A stretch of 64,000 nt of DNA from Psychrobacter sp. GP33 (lineage in GTDB: Bacteria > Pseudomonadota > Gammaproteobacteria > Pseudomonadales > Moraxellaceae). Below are positions 15,633 to 24,739 of this stretch, piece by piece. The stretch covers positions 310,001 through 374,000 of the forward strand of contig NZ_JACGYX010000002.1 in the NCBI RefSeq assembly GCF_014119005.1. The letters are read 5' to 3'. Below the pieces are notes generated by a model that was not told where the DNA came from, did not search any database, and worked only from the letters and a program-made list of their open reading frames with translations. The translations under genes and the position numbers were made by a program. How positions within the stretch are numbered: position 1 is the first letter of the stretch; the number at the start of each line of letters is the position of its first letter.

Positions 15633-17780
15633 TTAAACCGCATCGCTCTCGGCTTGAATAGCGGTTAGGGCGATGGTATAGATAATATCATCGACCAAGG
15701 CCCCACGCGATAAATCGTTGACGGGCTTATTCAGACCTTGCAGCATGGGTCCAACACTAATGACATTAGCGCTACGTTGCACCGCTTTATAGGTGGTGTT
15801 ACCAGTATTGAGGTCAGGAAAAATAAAGACGTTGGCTTGTCCGGCAACCGGTGAATCCGGCGCTTTTTGTTTACCCACGCTCATTACCGATGCGGCATCA
15901 TATTGCAGTGGACCATCAACGGCAAGATGTGGCGCACGCTCACGGACGATTTCGGTGGCTCGGGTAACTTTTTCAACATCCGCGCCCGTACCTGACGCGC
16001 CTGTTGAGTAGCTAATCATGGCAACTTTTGGCTCAATACCAAAAGCAGCTGCTGATTGTGCTGACTGAATGGCGATTTCTGCCAATTCTTCTGCGGTTGG
16101 GTCAGGGTTAATCGCGCAGTCACCATAGACGACCACTTGCTCTGGTAGCAGCATAAAGAAAATAGAGGATACCAAGGAATACTGCGGTGCGGTTTTAATC
16201 AATTGAAAAGCAGGGCGTACCGTGTTGGCAGTGGTATGAATAGCACCGGATACCAGTCCATCGACTTCACCCAGTTCCAGCATAATTGTGCCTAGAAATA
16301 CCGTATCTTTAAGCTGTTCAGCCGCGACCGTTTCGGTGGTTTTACCTTGACGACGTTCAACGACTGCCGCGATATATTTATTCATATCGAGACTATCAGG
16401 GTCGATAATCTCTAGGCCTTCGGGCAAGACCAAATCGCGATTTTTGGCAACTTGTAATACATCAGCGCGCTTGGCAAGCAGCACACAATTGGCAATACCA
16501 CGGCTTTGACAAATACAAGCCGCTTCTACCGTTCTCGGTTCAGAGCCTTCAGGCAAGACGATACGTTTTTTGGCTTGCTGGGCTTTTTTGACCACTTGAT
16601 AACGGAAAGCCGCTGGCGACAAGCGCGTCTTATGGTCATTGCTAAAATAGGATTTAATCCAACTTAAATCTAAATGGGCAGCAACATAACGGGTGACGTC
16701 TTTGGCGCGCTCAGTATCATCGCTTGGAATCTCAGAACTCATGTGCATCAGACTTTGCACGGTCTCAAAGCTATGGGCTTCGACACACATAATAGGAATG
16801 CCAGTTTTTAGCGCCGATTGCCACAGCTCAGCGACGGTAGGATTGGGCACCACCCCGCCAGTCAGTACCAGTCCTGCCAGTGGAATGCCATTGATACACG
16901 CCAGCGCTGCTGCCAATAGTAAGTCATCCCGGTCGCCTGGTATGACAAGAAGTGTGCCCCGTTTAAAGACTTGATCAACACGCGCCACTGAACGGGCAAT
17001 CAGGCTAATATGCGTGATGCGGCGCGTTTTGGCTTCTCCCACATGTAGCCACGTGGCATCAAGCTCGGTGGCAATATCCCACGTCCGCGGTACGGATAGT
17101 GAATCACTAAACGGAACCGCCCCGATTAAGCGAAATTGCTCACTATTAAAATGCGGCGACAAACGGCGCACATCTTCAATAAACTGATTGTCTAACGTAA
17201 ATAACGCTTCACGAGGGGCAACCAGCTGATGCTCTGCGGTAGTATCTTGAGTTGGGACGCGCATTAAAATACAGCCCAATACGCGCTCATCAGCAATACC
17301 ACCAAAATAGCGCGCATTGACATCTAATTTATCGGCTAAATGCGCTGGATTATTAATATCAACGGTACTGACGAAAATAATATTAGCATCAAGCGCATGG
17401 GCAAGGGCGCGGTTGATTTGCGAGGCATAAGAGGCTTCAGTAGTCGGCACCAGACCTTCACAAATGATGACATCTTGATTTTCACCAATCGATTGGTAAT
17501 TGCCCACCACCTCTTCCATTAGCTCATCTAAATGATCATCGCCAATCATCCGCTCAACGCGCTGACGGTTGATGGATTTGGGCGGGGTTAGACCAAATGC
17601 GCTCATAATCAACGCACTTGAGCTGTCTAAACTGCTTTGCTTATCGAGCGAATCATCTTGCAAAAACGGCTTCATAAATGCCGCTTTGACACCGTTATAA
17701 TCAAGCGCGTGAATTAATCCGAGCGCTGCTGAGGTCACGCCAATACCGCGACTAATAGGAACAAGTAAAATGGTTTGCAT
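15633..17780 (-). CDS. pta: Phosphate acetyltransferase
   Basis: Interconverts acetyl-CoA and acetyl phosphate. At 715 residues it is the long proteobacterial form: an N-terminal P-loop-like/BioD-type domain (ILLVPISRGIGVTSAALGL), a central DRTGG regulatory domain ending near residue 375, and a C-terminal PTA_PTB catalytic domain with RIVLPEGSEPRTVEAA, VDGLVSGAIHTTANTVRPA, YGDCAINPDPTAEELAEIA, SYSTGASGTGADVEKV and GPLQYDAA. It lies 73 bases downstream of ackA on the same strand, forming the usual ackA-pta operon. A terminator follows. Confidence 0.96.
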   Translation of the reverse strand: MQTILLVPISRGIGVTSAALGLIHALDYNGVKAAFMKPFLQDDSLDKQSSLDSSSALIMSAFGLTPPKSINRQRVERMIGDDHLDELMEEVVGNYQSIGENQDVIICEGLVPTTEASYASQINRALAHALDANIIFVSTVDINNPAHLADKLDVNARYFGGIADERVLGCILMRVPTQDTTAEHQLVAPREALFTLDNQFIEDVRRLSPHFNSEQFRLIGAVPFSDSLSVPRTWDIATELDATWLHVGEAKTRRITHISLIARSVARVDQVFKRGTLLVIPGDRDDLLLAAALACINGIPLAGLVLTGGVVPNPTVAELWQSALKTGIPIMCVEAHSFETVQSLMHMSSEIPSDDTERAKDVTRYVAAHLDLSWIKSYFSNDHKTRLSPAAFRYQVVKKAQQAKKRIVLPEGSEPRTVEAACICQSRGIANCVLLAKRADVLQVAKNRDLVLPEGLEIIDPDSLDMNKYIAAVVERRQGKTTETVAAEQLKDTVFLGTIMLELGEVDGLVSGAIHTTANTVRPAFQLIKTAPQYSLVSSIFFMLLPEQVVVYGDCAINPDPTAEELAEIAIQSAQSAAAFGIEPKVAMISYSTGASGTGADVEKVTRATEIVRERAPHLAVDGPLQYDAASVMSVGKQKAPDSPVAGQANVFIFPDLNTGNTTYKAVQRSANVISVGPMLQGLNKPVNDLSRGALVDDIIYTIALTAIQAESDAV

Positions 17781-17853
17781 GGCATATCCTATTTTTTATG
17801 AGGGCAGTTGATAAATCATAGCTTTCAAATGACAAAGTAGTGCGCAAGTATAT

Positions 17854-19089
17854 TTATGATAAGCCCAACGTTTGGCGCGTTTCTTTGGCAATTTGGCATT
17901 CTTCATCGGTTGGAATTACCCACAGCTCGATGCTGCTATCATCATCATGGAAGCTACCTTCTCCACCGCCATATAGGGATGTGTTGTTATCAGCGGTAAA
18001 TTTAATGCCGAAGTGACGCATCACTTCTAAAATACGCGCGCGCGTGGTAGAGGAGTTTTCACCAATACCACCTGTAAAGACAATACCAGTGAATTCAGGC
18101 AGGGCACAGCTGAGGCTAGCAAGGTACTTCCCAGCGCGGTAGCAGAACATCTCAATAGCTAATTGCGCATCTTTATGACCTTCATTCGCGGCTTGCTCAA
18201 TGGTACGCAAATCGTTGGATAAGCCAGAAATACCCAGCAAACCGCTGTCGTTATTCAGCATATCGTTGATTTCTTCTAAGCTCAGACCCAATAGGCGCTT
18301 CAAGTGGATATGCAAACCGGGGTCAACATCACCACTGCGCGTGCCCATCATCAGACCTTCAAGTGGCGTGAGACCCATACTGGTGTCCATACTTTTGCCA
18401 TCATAAATGGCGGTCGCCGAACAGCCATTGCCCAAATGCGCCGTCAACCAACCATGTGGACCTGTAGCGTCCGTCAATTCACTGGCACGCTCTGACACAT
18501 AGGCATGACTGGTACCATGAAAACCATATCGACGAATTTTTTCGTCTTCATATAAGGCTTTTGGAATCGGATAGCGATAAGCGACGGGTGGCATGGTTTG
18601 GTGAAATGCGGTATCGAACACCACCACTTGCGGGATATCAGGATACAGCGCTTGTACCGCTTCAATGCCCAACGCATTGGCTGGGTTATGTAGAGGCGCT
18701 AGTATTTTTAGGCGTTTGACTTCTTCTAGCACGTGCGCATCAACCCTTACTGCTTTCGAGTATTCACGACCGCCATGTACCACTCGGTGACCTACCGCGA
18801 TAAAATGATATTGCTCAAGCAATGCGAGGATTTTTTGCAGCGCCAACTCATGACGACCACCAGGAATGGTAATCTCAAGCTTTTCGCCATTTAAGGTGGT
18901 ATGTTTAATGCGAGCGGTATCAAGTCCTAAGTTTTCGGCAAGCCCTGTGATTCTAGTCGATTCATCTTCACTGATAAGTGCGTATTTAATTGAGGAAGAG
19001 CCGCAATTTAAAACTAAAGTAGGGTTAATCAAACTTGACTTACTCGAGTTGCGGTCACTAAAAGTGGTATTGCTGACGCTGTCACTCAT
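17854..19089 (-). CDS. ackA: Acetate kinase
   Basis: Converts acetyl phosphate and ADP to acetate and ATP, or the reverse. The 411-residue protein shows the acetokinase signatures LVLNCGSSSIKYAL at residues about 26-39 and VGHRVVHGG, with the catalytic segment VFDTAFHQTMP, then GFHGTSHAYV, LGNGCSATAI, MGLTPLEGLMMGTRSGD, FTGGIGENS and IPTDEECQIAKET. An N-terminal Ser-rich extension of about 20 residues precedes the core. It is the first gene of ackA-pta; the promoter must lie in the 660-base gap upstream. Confidence 0.96.
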   Translation of the reverse strand: MSDSVSNTTFSDRNSSKSSLINPTLVLNCGSSSIKYALISEDESTRITGLAENLGLDTARIKHTTLNGEKLEITIPGGRHELALQKILALLEQYHFIAVGHRVVHGGREYSKAVRVDAHVLEEVKRLKILAPLHNPANALGIEAVQALYPDIPQVVVFDTAFHQTMPPVAYRYPIPKALYEDEKIRRYGFHGTSHAYVSERASELTDATGPHGWLTAHLGNGCSATAIYDGKSMDTSMGLTPLEGLMMGTRSGDVDPGLHIHLKRLLGLSLEEINDMLNNDSGLLGISGLSNDLRTIEQAANEGHKDAQLAIEMFCYRAGKYLASLSCALPEFTGIVFTGGIGENSSTTRARILEVMRHFGIKFTADNNTSLYGGGEGSFHDDDSSIELWVIPTDEECQIAKETRQTLGLS

Positions 19090-19750
19090 GCTCTATCCTT
19101 AGATGATGTTAATTGATTCATAAATCATAGCCGATTAATACCGATTGAACAAACATAAACGTGTCACGGCTGAGCGCTAAAAAATTGCAATTAAAACGTA
19201 AAAATATCGACAAAAATAGGATCTTATGGATAGTTATTCTTAATAATATAAATATATAAAACGATACTATTTAGCTCGTTTTAAATGTATTTCTGTTTTA
19301 GAAAGCCATAGTAGACAAGCGATCTAGAATGAGTATAAGAATTTCTTTCAACCTATATCTTTCGATATTTTTGTCAAAATAAATTGCTACTCAGTCAATG
19401 CCCTGAATAATTATTCAAGCTCATAAAGCGTCAAAGGTAGTTTAGGAGAATTGTAAGAGAATTTGTCAGAAGGTCAGTAAATGAGTAAATTCAACTCACT
19501 TTTGCCAAAGATAAAATATGAAATAGAATGCTGAAAACGAAAATTATTGCTTAAATAAAGGCAACAATCGCACACCTTTAGATAATAATGCTATGATTCA
19601 ATCAATGCTAATAACAGCGTTTGATTCCGCTTACGCTCAGTCCCTTATTCTTATCTAAGCTAGTTTTTTCTATAATCGTAATCCATCTTTTCATACTGTC
19701 CTTTTACGCGCTTTTATCACTGCCACTTTGTTGCAAGGTTGTTTATCCTT
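19090..19750. other. AT-rich divergent intergenic region between ackA and lptM
   Basis: A 660-base AT-rich gap that must carry the ackA promoter on the minus strand and the lptM/lysA promoter on the plus strand. I see short palindromes such as GAATAATTATTC, but no clear operator, RNA or ORF with a ribosome-binding site. Confidence 0.4.
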
Positions 19751-20107
19751 ATGCTTACTCCTCCTCAGCTTATCACTATGACGATTGCCAACTCACCCGT
19801 AAATGCACTCAATAAAAATTCCAGCTCGGCTGTATTTATTCTCGCAAGCACCTATCGTATGGTGTGCGCGTTGCTAGTCAGTGGTGCGGTAATGGTCGGG
19901 CTAACCGGATGTGGTCAAAAAGGCGATTTATACTTAGCCGATACTAATAGCCAAATGGTCACCAGTAGCTCAGAGGAGTTAGACAGCACCAGTGATCCGC
20001 AAGATGCCGCGTTTGCAGGGATTGATGATGAAGAGTATCAAAAGACACGCTATCTAGAACAAAAACAGGTGCTACCAGAGGCAACTGACGACCCGAACGA
20101 TTACTAG
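19751..20107 (+). CDS. lptM: LptM (YifL)-type small lipoprotein
   Basis: A small lipoprotein with the diagnostic LTGCGQKGDLYL segment: a lipobox Cys directly followed by GQKG, as in LptM, which helps LptD mature in the outer-membrane LPS translocon. The gene context (lptM-lysA-dapF-xerC) matches the conserved yifL-dapF-xerC cluster. The start is uncertain. An ATG at 19751 (chosen; AAGG upstream at a long spacing), one at 19778 and one at 19859 are in frame. Only the 19859 start gives a compact signal peptide (MVCALLVSGAVMVGLTGC), and it may be the true one. The mature part is acidic and ends with DDPNDY. Confidence 0.8.
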   Translation: MLTPPQLITMTIANSPVNALNKNSSSAVFILASTYRMVCALLVSGAVMVGLTGCGQKGDLYLADTNSQMVTSSSEELDSTSDPQDAAFAGIDDEEYQKTRYLEQKQVLPEATDDPNDY

Positions 20108-20188
20108 AATTTGAATACTTTTCTTAATTTTTATTTTTTAACCCATACCTTTTTATATTGATAAATTGATGACCTTAGAGAACCTAAT

Positions 20189-21532
20189 ATGAGTAATGTT
20201 GAGCCAGTAATTACCCAAACCGAACAAGGGCTGTATATCCATCCTGAAGCATTAACTGACCATTTATCGGCGCTGCATTATTGCGATGAGGCGTTATATA
20301 TAGAAGATGTGAGTGTGAGTGAGCTGGTGGAGCGCTATGACACGCCGTGCTATGTATACTCGCAGCAGGCAATATTGGAGGTATATCAGGCGTATCGGGA
20401 CAGCTTTGCCTCAGTTGAGAATCGGATTTGCTATGCGGTTAAGGCGAACTCGAATCTTGCGGTGTTAGGCGTGTTGGCAGATGCAGGTGCAGGATTTGAT
20501 ATTGTGTCGCGTGGCGAGCTTGAACGCGTATTAGCAGCAGGTGGACAGGCGAGCCGTGTTGTATTCTCAGGTGTTGGTAAAACACGTGACGATATAGAAT
20601 TTGCACTGACGCAAGGCATCAGCTGCTTTAATGTCGAGTCCATTAGCGAGCTGACCTTGATTAATATGGTCGCCAAACAATTGGATAAGCGTGCGCCCAT
20701 CTCATTACGGGTTAATCCAGATGTCGATGCCAAGACGCACCCGTATATTTCTACCGGATTAAAAGACAATAAGTTTGGCATTGCGCACGATAAAGCATTG
20801 GCAGTTTATGAGCATGCTGCGACGTTATCGCATATTGATATCGTTGGTATTGATTGTCACATTGGTTCGCAATTAACCGAAGTTGCGCCCTTTATTGCGG
20901 CATTGGATAAAGTGATTGAGCTAATTCATAGCTTACGCGCTAAAGGCATTGAGTTGCGCCATGTTGATTTAGGTGGTGGTCTAGGCGTGCGCTATATTGA
21001 TGAGACACCAGTAACGATTGCTGATTTTGCTCAAGCGCTATTGCCAAAATTAACCGAGCTTGGCTTGCCTGTATTTTTTGAGCCGGGTCGCAGTATGGTG
21101 GCGAACGCAGGCGTGCTACTAACTCGCGTGGATGTGCTAAAACCAACTGAGCATAAGAACTTTGCTATTGTTGATGCGGCGATGAATGACTTAATTCGTC
21201 CGGCATTGTATCAAGCGGAAATGGCGGTGATTCCAGAAGTATTACCAAGCGAAGGTCTTAACACCGAAGGTACGCAGCCGTGGGATATTGTCGGCGCGAT
21301 TTGTGAAACGGGTGATTTTTTAGCCAAAGACCGTCTATTGTCTTTAGCAACTGGTGATATTTTAGCCATTACTGGTGCGGGTGCGTATGGCTTTGTGATG
21401 AGTAGCAATTATAACTCTCGTCCGCGTGCTGCTGAAGTGATGGTATCTGCCAATCGTCATCAATTGATTGGTAAACGCGAAACCATCGCTGATTTGTATG
21501 CCAATGAAACCTTATGGCAAACCGAAAAGTAA
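20189..21532 (+). CDS. lysA: Diaminopimelate decarboxylase
   Basis: This PLP enzyme makes L-lysine from meso-diaminopimelate. The 447-residue alanine-racemase-fold protein has the PLP lysine in YAVKANSN (about residue 88), HIGSQL, the glycine loop LGGGLGVRY, the EPGRS phosphate-binding segment, CETGDFLAKDR with the active-site Cys from the partner subunit, and AGAYGFVMSSNYNSRPRAAEV. It is slightly longer than E. coli LysA at both ends. GAGAA precedes the ATG. It forms part of the lptM-lysA-dapF-xerC run with short gaps, although a hairpin terminator (21638-21670) separates it from dapF. Confidence 0.96.
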   Translation: MSNVEPVITQTEQGLYIHPEALTDHLSALHYCDEALYIEDVSVSELVERYDTPCYVYSQQAILEVYQAYRDSFASVENRICYAVKANSNLAVLGVLADAGAGFDIVSRGELERVLAAGGQASRVVFSGVGKTRDDIEFALTQGISCFNVESISELTLINMVAKQLDKRAPISLRVNPDVDAKTHPYISTGLKDNKFGIAHDKALAVYEHAATLSHIDIVGIDCHIGSQLTEVAPFIAALDKVIELIHSLRAKGIELRHVDLGGGLGVRYIDETPVTIADFAQALLPKLTELGLPVFFEPGRSMVANAGVLLTRVDVLKPTEHKNFAIVDAAMNDLIRPALYQAEMAVIPEVLPSEGLNTEGTQPWDIVGAICETGDFLAKDRLLSLATGDILAITGAGAYGFVMSSNYNSRPRAAEVMVSANRHQLIGKRETIADLYANETLWQTEK

Positions 21533-21637
21533 TCATAAAGTCTCGGTCAAAATAGTAATAAAGCAGTGATGAAAAAGCGCTGAGTGTAAAATGATGAAAA
21601 ATTAATCACGCTTATTGCCAGTTTTACAGTAGAAAAC

Positions 21638-21670
21638 GACCCATTGTTATCATAGCAGTGGGTTTTTTTA
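21638..21670 (+). terminator. Intrinsic terminator after lysA
   Basis: The arms ACCCATTG and CAGTGGGT (one G-U pair) are followed by seven T residues. Confidence 0.75.
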
Positions 21671-21780
21671 TGGCTGATTTCTAGTCGTGCTAACGCTGTA
21701 AATCCATGCTGATGATTATCATTGTAACGGGCACCATGCTACTATATCGGACACATAATTATAGAATGGGAAATAAGAAT

Positions 21781-22713
21781 ATGTTGATAGAATTTACCAA
21801 AATGCATGGTCTTGGCAATGATTTTATGGTTATCGACTTAGTGACCCAGCGCTTAGAGTTGACCACGGATTTGGTGCAGTTATTGGGTGACCGTCACTTA
21901 GGAATTGGCTTCGACCAATTGCTCGTGGTTGAGCCGCCGATGCGCCCGGATGTGGATTTTAGTTATCGTATTTTTAATACCGATGGCACAGAAGTTGAGC
22001 AATGTGGTAATGGCGCCCGTTGTTTTGCCCGCTTTGTGCAAGCTCGAAAATTGTCACTTAAGCAGCGTTTGCGGGTTGAAACGGCAAGCGGTATTATCTC
22101 TTTAACCACGGATCGTTATGGCTGGGTAGAAGTGGATATGGGTAAGCCTAAGTTTGAGCCTAACGAGATTCCCTTTACCCCAAAAGCCACCACTAAAATT
22201 CAAAACGCCTATCATTTGGATGTTAACGGCAAGCCGGTGCAACTATATGTCGCTAATATGGGCAATCCCCATGCCGTGATTAAGGTAGATAACGTATTAG
22301 ATGCGGAAGTTGAAAAATTGGGCAAGGCGATTGAGTCGCATCCAGCATTTCCAGCGCGGGTCAATGTTGGCTTTATGCAAGTGATGAATAATCGTCATAT
22401 TCGTTTGCGTGTCTATGAGCGCGGTGTTGGCGAAACTCAAGCTTGTGGTACTGGCGCCTGTGCAGCGGTAGCAGTTGGTATTCGCGAAGGCTGGCTTGAT
22501 GAAGGTGAAGATGTGCGCGCCCAGCTATATGGCGGTAGCATGATGATACGCTGGCAGCCGGGTTATTCGGTGATGATGACTGGACCGACAGCATTTGTCT
22601 ATGAAGGTGTCTTCAGTCCTGATGGCTTAATGGCTCAAGCAGGTATCAAGCCCAACAATGTTAACGGTGCCAATACCGCCCCTAATGCGAGCAACGCCAA
22701 TGACGCCAGTTAA
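21781..22713 (+). CDS. dapF: Diaminopimelate epimerase
   Basis: Epimerises LL- to meso-diaminopimelate for lysine and peptidoglycan. From the ATG at 21781 the protein begins MLIEFTKMHGLGNDFMVID, the canonical DapF N-terminus; the frame is open upstream to 21706, but that adds only non-conserved residues. The two catalytic cysteines are in NGARCFARF and QACGTGACA, and VANMGNPHAV is also present. It is 310 residues, about 35 longer than E. coli DapF, because of an Asn/Ala-rich tail (after about residue 282) of low complexity. xerC starts 12 bases after its stop. Confidence 0.95.
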   Translation: MLIEFTKMHGLGNDFMVIDLVTQRLELTTDLVQLLGDRHLGIGFDQLLVVEPPMRPDVDFSYRIFNTDGTEVEQCGNGARCFARFVQARKLSLKQRLRVETASGIISLTTDRYGWVEVDMGKPKFEPNEIPFTPKATTKIQNAYHLDVNGKPVQLYVANMGNPHAVIKVDNVLDAEVEKLGKAIESHPAFPARVNVGFMQVMNNRHIRLRVYERGVGETQACGTGACAAVAVGIREGWLDEGEDVRAQLYGGSMMIRWQPGYSVMMTGPTAFVYEGVFSPDGLMAQAGIKPNNVNGANTAPNASNANDAS

Positions 22714-22725
22714 GTCATTGACATC

Positions 22726-23682
22726 ATGCCAAAAATAGAAAAGGATGAGGCGTTAAAATCGTTATTGATACCGGTTGAGCGTTGGTTAAATATGTTAGCG
22801 GTGCGCAATCATTCTACTCATACGTTAAGCGCGTATTTTGCTGGGGTTCAGCAGTTGGCATTATTTTTGCGTGGTAAGCAATTGATATGGACGCGCTGTG
22901 ATAAGCGGCAACTTGTACAACATATTAGTCAGCGCCTTGACGAAGATAAGTTAGCCCTTGCCAGCGTGCAGCAAGAGCTGTCCGCTATTCGTCATTTTTA
23001 TGGTTGGCTGATTGAGGAAGGGCTTGCTCGTATTAATCCTGCCACGGGCTATCAGCTAAAACGCAGCCCTAGACCCTTGCCATCGATTGCCGATATTGAT
23101 TTGCTCACTCAGCTGCTTGACCAGCCTACGCCAGTTACGCCGGCGCAGGCACGATTGTGGTTGCGTGATAAAGCAATGTTTGAGCTGCTCTATAGTAGCG
23201 GTTTGCGGGTTGGCGAATTGGTTGCACTTGATGTTAATGATGTGGATATTTCGGAGTTGCGTGTGCGTGTGACTGGCAAAGGCAATAAAACCCGCATCGT
23301 GCCACTAGGGACAAAAGCAGCTACTGCCATTACGCGCTATCTGCCACATCGTCACTTGTGGGTTGAGCATCTTGATAATGCTTTGTTTATTAGCGAAAAG
23401 CTCGGTACGCGCTTATCGACGCGTGCGGTGCAGCAACGGCTAAAAATTGCCGCCGCGCGCGCTGGTATTGCCCAAAATATGACTCCCCATTTACTGCGCC
23501 ATTGCTTTGCCTCGCACTTGCTGTCCGGCAGTGGCGATTTACGCGCGGTGCAAGAAATGCTCGGGCATAGCGATATCAGCACTACGCAAATTTATACCCA
23601 TGTTGATTTTGCTAAGCTTACCCAAGTGTATGACCGCGCCCATCCACGTGCAACCCAAGTAAAAAAAGATAAATCGGGGTAG
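22726..23682 (+). CDS. xerC: Site-specific tyrosine recombinase XerC
   Basis: Works with XerD at dif sites to resolve chromosome dimers. The 318-residue protein has an N-terminal SAM-like core-binding domain (about residues 10-105) and a C-terminal catalytic domain. The six catalytic residues are visible: Arg in SGLRVGELVAL, Lys in GKGNKTRIVPL, His-x-x-Arg in HLLRHCFASHLL, His in LGHSDISTTQ and the nucleophile Tyr in IYTHVDF. Its position directly behind dapF is the conserved gammaproteobacterial arrangement, so this is a housekeeping recombinase and not a mobile-element integrase. Confidence 0.94.
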   Translation: MPKIEKDEALKSLLIPVERWLNMLAVRNHSTHTLSAYFAGVQQLALFLRGKQLIWTRCDKRQLVQHISQRLDEDKLALASVQQELSAIRHFYGWLIEEGLARINPATGYQLKRSPRPLPSIADIDLLTQLLDQPTPVTPAQARLWLRDKAMFELLYSSGLRVGELVALDVNDVDISELRVRVTGKGNKTRIVPLGTKAATAITRYLPHRHLWVEHLDNALFISEKLGTRLSTRAVQQRLKIAAARAGIAQNMTPHLLRHCFASHLLSGSGDLRAVQEMLGHSDISTTQIYTHVDFAKLTQVYDRAHPRATQVKKDKSG

Positions 23683-23697
23683 TAAATTATTATTTGT

Positions 23698-24573
23698 CTA
23701 TGCCAAGCGATGACAATCAAAAATAGGCATGTGTTGTCGCCCTTGTTCTTGTGCATTTTTATCCAGTGTTGCCATGACTAACGCATATCTTTTATCTAAT
23801 GCTTCACCCTCAAGCTTACTGTGCTCATAGCTTTTCGTAACTGAGCCATCAAACTGCGTAATCGCTGCGTGTCCCCACGTTTGGCGAATGCTATTATTTT
23901 TATAAAGGTGGTCACCGCCTTGTGCTGCGCCAATGACCATACATTGGCTGTCTAACGCCCGCGCTTGCAATAATAATGACCAATTTGCCTGACCGGTCAG
24001 ATAAGTAAATGCTGACGGTGCGCTAAGCATATCCGCACCCGCTTGGCGCAAACGCTGAGCCAATGCCGGGAAGCGCAAATCAAAGCACACCATCATTCCC
24101 AAGTTAAAAACTTTATTATTGACCTCAAATGGCGTTACTACCGTCTGCGTGCCCGGCTCAAACGTTGCCGCTTCATTATAGCTGCCTTGCTTATCCGCCA
24201 CTGTCGCGGTGAATAAATGAATCTTGTCGTAGCGCGCTGCCTGCGTGCCATCTGGCGCAAACAACTGACTGACTTGGCGCAGTCGTCCATCTGCTATCAG
24301 CGCGCCATCTGGACGATACAAGCATGGTAGGGAGCCTGCAAGGACATACAAACCATGCGCGCGTGCGGCATCGCCAATTATGACTGATAACTCATCAAAT
24401 CGCTCAGCTGTCGCACGTTGCTCTCCCATGCTACAGCAGTTCTCCGGCAATACCACCAACTGCGCGCCTTGCTTCTTTGCTTCGCTTATTGCCGATTTTA
24501 TCGTTGTCATATTGGCATTAATATCTTGCTGGCTATTCATTTGTACTGCTACGGCAGTTAACTGATGACTCAT
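23698..24573 (-). CDS. Carbon-nitrogen hydrolase (nitrilase superfamily amidase)
   Basis: A 291-residue member of the Nit branch of the nitrilase superfamily, with catalytic triad Glu44 (VVLPENC), Lys116 (YDKIHLF) and Cys162 (MMVCFDLRFP). This set is typical of Nit1/Nit2-like enzymes such as deaminated glutathione amidase or omega-amidase. The ATG at 24573 is chosen over one 12 bases upstream because GAGAAG lies 8 bases before it and it gives the usual MSxxLTAVAVQMNS start. It runs tail-to-tail with xerC, only 15 bases apart. The exact substrate cannot be read from the sequence. Confidence 0.88.
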   Translation of the reverse strand: MSHQLTAVAVQMNSQQDINANMTTIKSAISEAKKQGAQLVVLPENCCSMGEQRATAERFDELSVIIGDAARAHGLYVLAGSLPCLYRPDGALIADGRLRQVSQLFAPDGTQAARYDKIHLFTATVADKQGSYNEAATFEPGTQTVVTPFEVNNKVFNLGMMVCFDLRFPALAQRLRQAGADMLSAPSAFTYLTGQANWSLLLQARALDSQCMVIGAAQGGDHLYKNNSIRQTWGHAAITQFDGSVTKSYEHSKLEGEALDKRYALVMATLDKNAQEQGRQHMPIFDCHRLA

Positions 24574-24739
24574 ATATCTTCTCAATCGTATTTGTTAGTA
24601 TGCCTATTATCATAGCAACAATGCCGCAAAAAATGCTATCGTCGTATCCAAATACGGTCAGCTCATTTGTTTAAATAAAAATGAATGCATTATTTATAAC
24701 AAGTAAAATAATCATCTTATTGGAGTATCAACCTTAGTT

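Noticed and set aside
22726..23682. Integrase of a mobile element
   Set aside because: The tyrosine recombinase is the housekeeping XerC, in its conserved place behind dapF.
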